From: Anopheles merus
Taxonomy: Eukaryota; Arthropoda; Insecta; Diptera; Culicidae
Length of the DNA stretch: 64,000 nt
Assembly (NCBI RefSeq): GCF_017562075.2
Contig: NC_054084.1
Coordinates: forward strand, 11,704,745-11,768,744
Reading direction: 5' to 3'
Shown here: in pieces, positions 59,170 to 64,000 of the stretch
Layout of the letters: every line of letters starts with the position of its first letter
How positions within the stretch are numbered: position 1 is the first letter of the stretch
Translations under genes and position numbers: made by a program
Notes under the pieces: model-generated
Databases searched by the model: none
The model's input: the letters and a program-made list of their open reading frames with translations, nothing else
Told to the model about the DNA's origin: nothing

Positions 59170-60605
59170 AGGGAGAAAATCAAACGACAGGTCGCTACAA
59201 AGGCACACATGTGTTGGCATGTAGGTGTGTGTGTGTGTGTGCGTCGATTTTCTATTCTTTTTGGACTATCCGGACGCGATCGGAATGTGTAATAATTAGC
59301 CCCCCGGTCTGTTACGGCCGAATGTGTCCTCTCAGGTTAGCTTGTTGGCGTTTGTTTGCATGTCTCTGCATTGATAAACAAACTGATAGCAGGTGCACGC
59401 ATTAGAGCTTTGGCGGTGTGTGTGTATGTTTGTCATACTTGTCGCTGGTGTGTTAGAAAGCGGTGATAATGTATACATGCTCTGCTGCTGGCTGACATTG
59501 CGCTTCGTTCGGCGTCTTTTACAGCGTCTGAGACAGTGAGATGAGGTTTCTTTGGCCTTGGTTGGCTCGTCATCTATTTTGATAATAGAAAAAAATACCT
59601 TTTTGCATGTATTGTTTCGGCTTCCAGAAGCTTTTTCTGTCTTATCAGCAATTTGATTTGAAATGAGTGCAAAAATTAGAATATGATGATTGCTGCGCTG
59701 TGCGTTATCACAAACTTGAGTTGTTAGCTCAAAATCCTAGTTTTTGATAGCAAATCACAAATAAAAAATTTGAACTTAATGAGGTCAACTTCCTTTGGTC
59801 GATTTGAATGAACCCTGTTATGTTGTTCGAAATATAAATAAAATGTTTCTAGAATTGCTGATCTCGATGTCCAGTATAAGCAAAACAGTTTAAATTTATT
59901 TTTCAGGGATGCAGGAATGTAAATATTACACAATTAGTTATTACACATATTACACATATTTTTGAATTCTAATCGTTTTAAAATTACTAATGGTTATCCT
60001 TTTTATTTAAAAACTCCTTAAAATGAATGTGATAATTGATGAATAATAATCAAATGATTGATAATAATTAAAAAAAAATGCTAAATTTATAACCCCTTAT
60101 GTTATATTATACATTAGGAGTATAGTACTAATTATAGCTCAATGATGAACAGTTTACCAAAGTTCGTGCATTCTAGAAAGTGAAGAATTATTTTTTTATC
60201 ATTTAAATCAGGAATTTTCAAAATCAAATAATGTTGCCAACGGTGACTTGTTAAATGTTAAACTATTTCAAATCGAAACTCAGATTTAATATTCAAAAGT
60301 TGTAGAGGTAAATTTTAGGTATGTGATTTTTTAATTCCATATAAGACAAAATAAGGTACTTGTTTTAAACATTAAAATAGCGCACAACAGAATTATTTGC
60401 GAAGTAATGCAACCCATTAACTAAAAAGATTGAGGATCTAAGATCAAGACGAATCAATCAGCCTATGAATTTTGCATTTTGATTTTTTTGTTATCATTTG
60501 TTGATGTCCGAAAAATCAGCCTCCGAAGTCACTTACAGCGTCCCAAATCCTCATGCTATTTAAACTTTACAAAAAAGCTTTAGCAATAAAAAATCTTCAT
60601 TTAAG
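59170..60605. other. AT-rich noncoding sequence
   Basis: A GT microsatellite at 59225-59242; otherwise nothing recognised. Confidence 0.45.
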
Positions 60606-60610
60606 TAGTA

Positions 60611-60919
60611 TAGGGGTTTCCAAGTCAGTTACGAATGTAAACATTGTTCTTCGCCGCATCTAATATGTATTTCAACAGCTATCAAATGGTTTATTTGTTT
60701 CAACATGAAATTTCAGTTTCAGTTCATGATTTTCAACACAAATAACAAAGAACATAACAAAGAACTGTCAAACTCAATCCAGCTTGAGTCGTGTTGAAAA
60801 TCATGCTGTAGATTTTAAAAATTATTATGACGGAAATGAAATGTCAGGTCGATGTGGAACAACATTTTGCATGCGGTGAATAACAATGTTTACATTCGAA
60901 AGTGACTTGGAAAATCCTG
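60611..60919. mobile_element. CAGGG-type MITE, full length
   Basis: Left end TAGGGGTTTCCAAGTCAGTT (first base C changed to T), right end ACTTGGAAAATCCTG, TA on both sides. Contains the family's inner inverted repeats, with GTTCATGATTTTCAACAC facing GTGTTGAAAATCATGC. About 309 bp. Confidence 0.8.
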
Positions 60920-61399
60920 TAAGTAGTCGACTTTTGTCGTTAATTGCATCTACTTTTGCCGTCTTTGCAATTTACATTTGCAAGATTGATCTTATTAATA
61001 AAATTAGGAAACGTTAAGTGGAGCTCTTATTAAGTCGAATAAATATTACAAATCTTTAAATTAATTTGAATGATCAATTTAACCTACTGACAGACAATAA
61101 CCTAAAAATGCTGTTTGCACTGTTTAATTTTAGTCGGTTTAGCTCCGTTCTAGCGCGGCATTTGCATATGCAACTGCAGTTGCAGCGAGTGAAGTTTCTA
61201 TCCCTCTCTCTCTCTTACTCCTCCCTATAGTGTCGTTCTTTTTTCTCCTCTCTTACAAAGCAATAAAACGTTCGTTTGCAAAGTCCACCAACATCTACAC
61301 ACCATTTGGGTGGGTGGAGGTGTGTGGCCTGCTGTCCATCAAATCTCAGACCGTGGAGGACGCAGCGGTCCGTTAGACACAGGAACGCCTCTTCGCAAC

Positions 61400-61680
61400 T
61401 GTGAGGAAATTGTGTGGCAGAAGAAGGAAAGGGAGTGGGTTTCTCTACAGAACCGGAGGGGGCAGCAATCTGCATCGCCGCAGAACATCAACCTGCGCTC
61501 GTTGCGCCGAACAACGATGCGTGTCACGCTCACACACGGGAACAAACACAGCGCGCAAGTGACCAGCGCGCGGTTCGGTGGCGTTTGCGCGCCGCGTGGA
61601 TGGGAATTTATTTTAAATTTTAAATTGTGACAGAAACGGCCAGGATTGCTTTGCGCCGGGTGATTCCTGTGTGTGTGTTT
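61400..61680. promoter_or_regulatory. CpG-rich patch, possible leader exon
   Basis: GCGCGCAAGTGACCAGCGCG and GGCGTTTGCGCGCCGCGTGG stand out from AT-rich flanks. No coding similarity, no clear splice site. Low confidence. Confidence 0.25.
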
Positions 61681-62221
61681 TATTTTGCTTTTCTGTTTTT
61701 CTTTTCCGCCCTCACGGACTGGCACACGGTCCCTTACAGCACGGCTCAGTTGCGCCTTCGCACGGTCGTGGTTCTATCGCCAGACAGGAAAACACCTTCA
61801 TCTACCCCCCCTCCCTCCTTCCCTTTCCCAGCAATGACCCACTAGTTGCACTGTCGGGTCGGTGTGTTGTGGTCGTATTTTGAATTTTTTACTGACCGGT
61901 GCGCCCGGACTCTAGTCATCATTACTCTATTAAGGGACTGTCGGTCTTGCTGCACATTAGAACATTCGACTCGTAAAGAGAGATTAATTGAGTTATTTAC
62001 TATTTTTAAATTTTAAAGAATGTTTTTAATAATTCTTATCTAGCAAATAATCCATATTGCCCAATATGGTATTATGGTTTAAAATAATACAATATGTTTT
62101 AAATAATTTTCAATTGTTAATTTCTGAGTAACTTTGGACTCCCTAGCTGTCAAATGAAAATTTGGGCAAATTACACTGAACGGACCGACCTGTAGTAATT
62201 TATAGACCTTGGTTCATCCAC

Positions 62222-62364
62222 ATGATTTTCAACACAAGCCGTTCCATACAGTTCTTTGTAATGTGTTGAAAATCAGGTAGCAGAATCGAAATGTTATTGT
62301 ATGACAGATGTTGAAAAACAGTGTAAAATGATGTTGAAATAGGAAATCCTTTTGGAAAAACCTG
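62222..62364. mobile_element. Truncated CAGGG-type MITE (right part)
   Basis: ATGATTTTCAACACAAGCCG, ATGTGTTGAAAATCAGG and the right end GGAAAAACCTG followed by TA belong to the family; the left third is missing. Confidence 0.6.
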
Positions 62365-62388
62365 TAATTGCCGTTTGTTTTGATCTTA

Positions 62389-62683
62389 CAGGGGTTTCAA
62401 AGTCACTTTCGAATGTAAATATGGTTATTCACTGCATACAAAATGTTGTTCCACATCGATCTGATATTTCATTTCCATCACAATAATATCTCATTTTTTC
62501 AGCATGATTTTCAACACGACTCCAGCTGGGTTGAGTTTGACAGTTCTTTGTTATGTGTTGAAAATCATGTGTTAAAAATGAAATCTCATTTTTAGGCAAA
62601 TAAACAATTTTACAGCTGTTGAAAAACATCTTGGATGCGGTGAATAATTATGAGCACTTTCGAAAGTGATTCGGAAACCCCTG
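62389..62683. mobile_element. 295-bp CAGGG-type MITE, full length
   Basis: CAGGGGTTTCAAAGTCACTTTC on the left and AAAGTGATTCGGAAACCCCTG on the right, TA at 62387-62388 and 62684-62685. Same length as the 20443 copy, with the same nested inverted repeats, over 40 kb away. Confidence 0.85.
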
Positions 62684-62924
62684 TATAGAAGTTTTGAGCT
62701 TTTTGAGATATTTTAATGGAATCACAATATTTTTTTCGTCTTATTTCACATGAATTTCAACATGAACACTTTACGGCCTGAAGTGGTTTCTACTAAATAA
62801 TATGAGTTTTTATTGTATTTTCCTAAATTTTGCTTGCAAAATGATATGAGTCGAGAGAATGCGTCAAAACCGCCAACAATTAATTATGAACATTTTTTGT
62901 TAAGTATTGTTTTCTCACAGCGAA

Positions 62925-63062
62925 ATTGTTGGAAATGGTTTAGTGTTGAAGATCAAGTTGAGGAAATTAAAAAAAAACACTTGTGATTGAAATAAATAAT
63001 AGATGATCGATGTTGAAAAACATCCCGTAACATCACGCTTATAAGTGAATTGGAAACCCCTG
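62925..63062. mobile_element. Truncated CAGGG-type MITE (right part)
   Basis: GATGTTGAAAAACATCCCG and the end AAGTGAATTGGAAACCCCTG followed by TA; the left half is not recognisable. Confidence 0.55.
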
Positions 63063-63409
63063 TAAGACACGACAACGACGACTTTTGAACGATTTTTTGA
63101 AAAGAACAAATTTAAAATCTTATCTTGAACGTGTCGAGACTGTAATGCGATCGTTAAGGGAATCGTAAAACTCTGTTCTATTTTCCCACTATCCCATCGG
63201 TCGGTTTTCGTTCCACAAAAACACACACACACGCACCCAAGCACACTCGCTATCCATGGCGCCCAGAATTTGTCCCCGAGAAACGCCAACAGGCACGACG
63301 TACAGGCTGGGACGGCTGTGTAGCCCCAGATGTGTGTGTTTTTGCTCCCTCTGCTACCGCAAACCATCACGATAGTAGGGCGGCCATTGGCCCACGTCAA
63401 CCGGCCTCT

Positions 63410-64000
63410 AGCAACTTGATCAACCTAATGCTCCCCATACGCGCGCGTACAATCCAGCTTTGAGATTGCTGCTGCTGTGGGAAGGAAGTTTGTGTGTGCG
63501 TTTTTTTTTGCCGACGCCGACGATCTTCATGCTACTGCCGCCGACGAACCACGGGACCGAAATCTCGTGAAAAACGGTTTTCATTCCATTCGCAGTGCTG
63601 TGCGATCGCGGAACGTGTATCTCTCGCTCTTGGCAAGTCTCCCGGTTTTGCGAGACAACAAGTGCGGTTGTCGAGCGCACACCCAGCTCCGTTCGTTCGT
63701 GTAAGGAAAATCCCCTCGAAAATCCGTGCGTTTGTGTGATTATTTGGGGATCTTGTGTTTTTTACGGCGTTCCCTAAACAAAATCCCAAAGGAATAGTTA
63801 ACAAAAAAAAAAGTGGGACACCGCCTGAGCGAACAGCAACATAAGTCGTTAAATCGATCAGCGCCAAGAGCAGATTACTGTCACCGACAGTGCGTCCGTT
63901 TGTGTGTGTGTGTGAATATGTTCTTGCTGACAAACTCCCCCTGCCTGATGTGTCGTTTTCCCGGTGACGAAATTGTGATCGCAGCGTTCGCATTAGCGTG
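63410..64000 (+). promoter_or_regulatory. Possible 5' exon/promoter of a gene beyond the window
   Basis: GC- and CpG-rich sequence with GTTCGTTCGT|GTAAGG as a plausible splice donor at about 63702, and GT repeats near 63900. No start codon with a sustained frame. The right edge of the window cuts off any continuation. Confidence 0.3.

Overview
The window reads as nuclear DNA of a mosquito, most likely Anopheles. Coding sequence is interrupted by GT-AG introns, some of only 60-90 nt. The spacers are AT-rich and full of short transposons, and one SINE at 23.7 kb matches, from memory, the tRNA-derived SINE200 family of Anopheles gambiae. No bacterial operon, CRISPR array or free-standing tRNA/rRNA gene was found.

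Four genes are supported, all on the + strand. (1) A tetraspanin: first coding exon at 13544-13606, an 11.9 kb intron, then four exons at 25544-27235 (234 aa). (2) The spliceosomal DEAH-box ATPase DHX38/PRP16 at 30850-34517, four exons, 1157 aa, nearly certain. (3) The start of an unidentified gene: a leader followed by a four-codon coding start and a strong splice donor at 36062; its later exons are not recognised here. (4) The deubiquitinase USP7 at 49125-52484, an uninterrupted 1119-aa coding region with a GC-rich, CAG-repeat-bearing leader around 46.4-47.8 kb and a probable 2.8 kb 3' UTR. CpG-rich stretches at 40.5-41.2, 58.3-59.0, 61.4-61.7 and 63.4-64.0 kb look like promoter or leader sequence but encode nothing recognisable.

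Layout: 1-13.5 kb is gene-poor upstream sequence with satellite-bearing elements (3.7-4.2, 6.5-7.2 kb) and a tandem pair of inverted-repeat elements (11.3-12.3 kb). 13.5-27.2 kb is the tetraspanin, its first intron loaded with MITEs and a SINE. 27.2-30.8 kb is 3' flank plus a minisatellite. 30.8-34.5 kb is DHX38. 34.7-46.4 kb is intron or spacer with more satellite elements. 46.4-55.3 kb is the USP7 transcription unit. 55.5-57.2 kb is a junkyard of reverse-transcriptase fossils, a SINE scrap and another satellite element. 57-64 kb is noncoding with a second MITE cluster.

The most notable discovery is a family of non-autonomous, hAT-like elements. Their ends read YAGTGRTGGG...CCCAYCACTA, they carry internal TCCGGA/GATTCC satellite arrays, and they share a subterminal GGTAGGTCC motif. 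Two copies have perfect 8-bp target-site duplications (CTTCGTAG; ACCCTTTT). One of these is split by a second element with related ends and a 7/8-matching duplication, and the related copy at 3.7 kb shows the uninterrupted state. These elements explain most of the 'ATTCCG' simple-sequence tracts in the window and suggest a route by which satellite DNA is spread by transposition.
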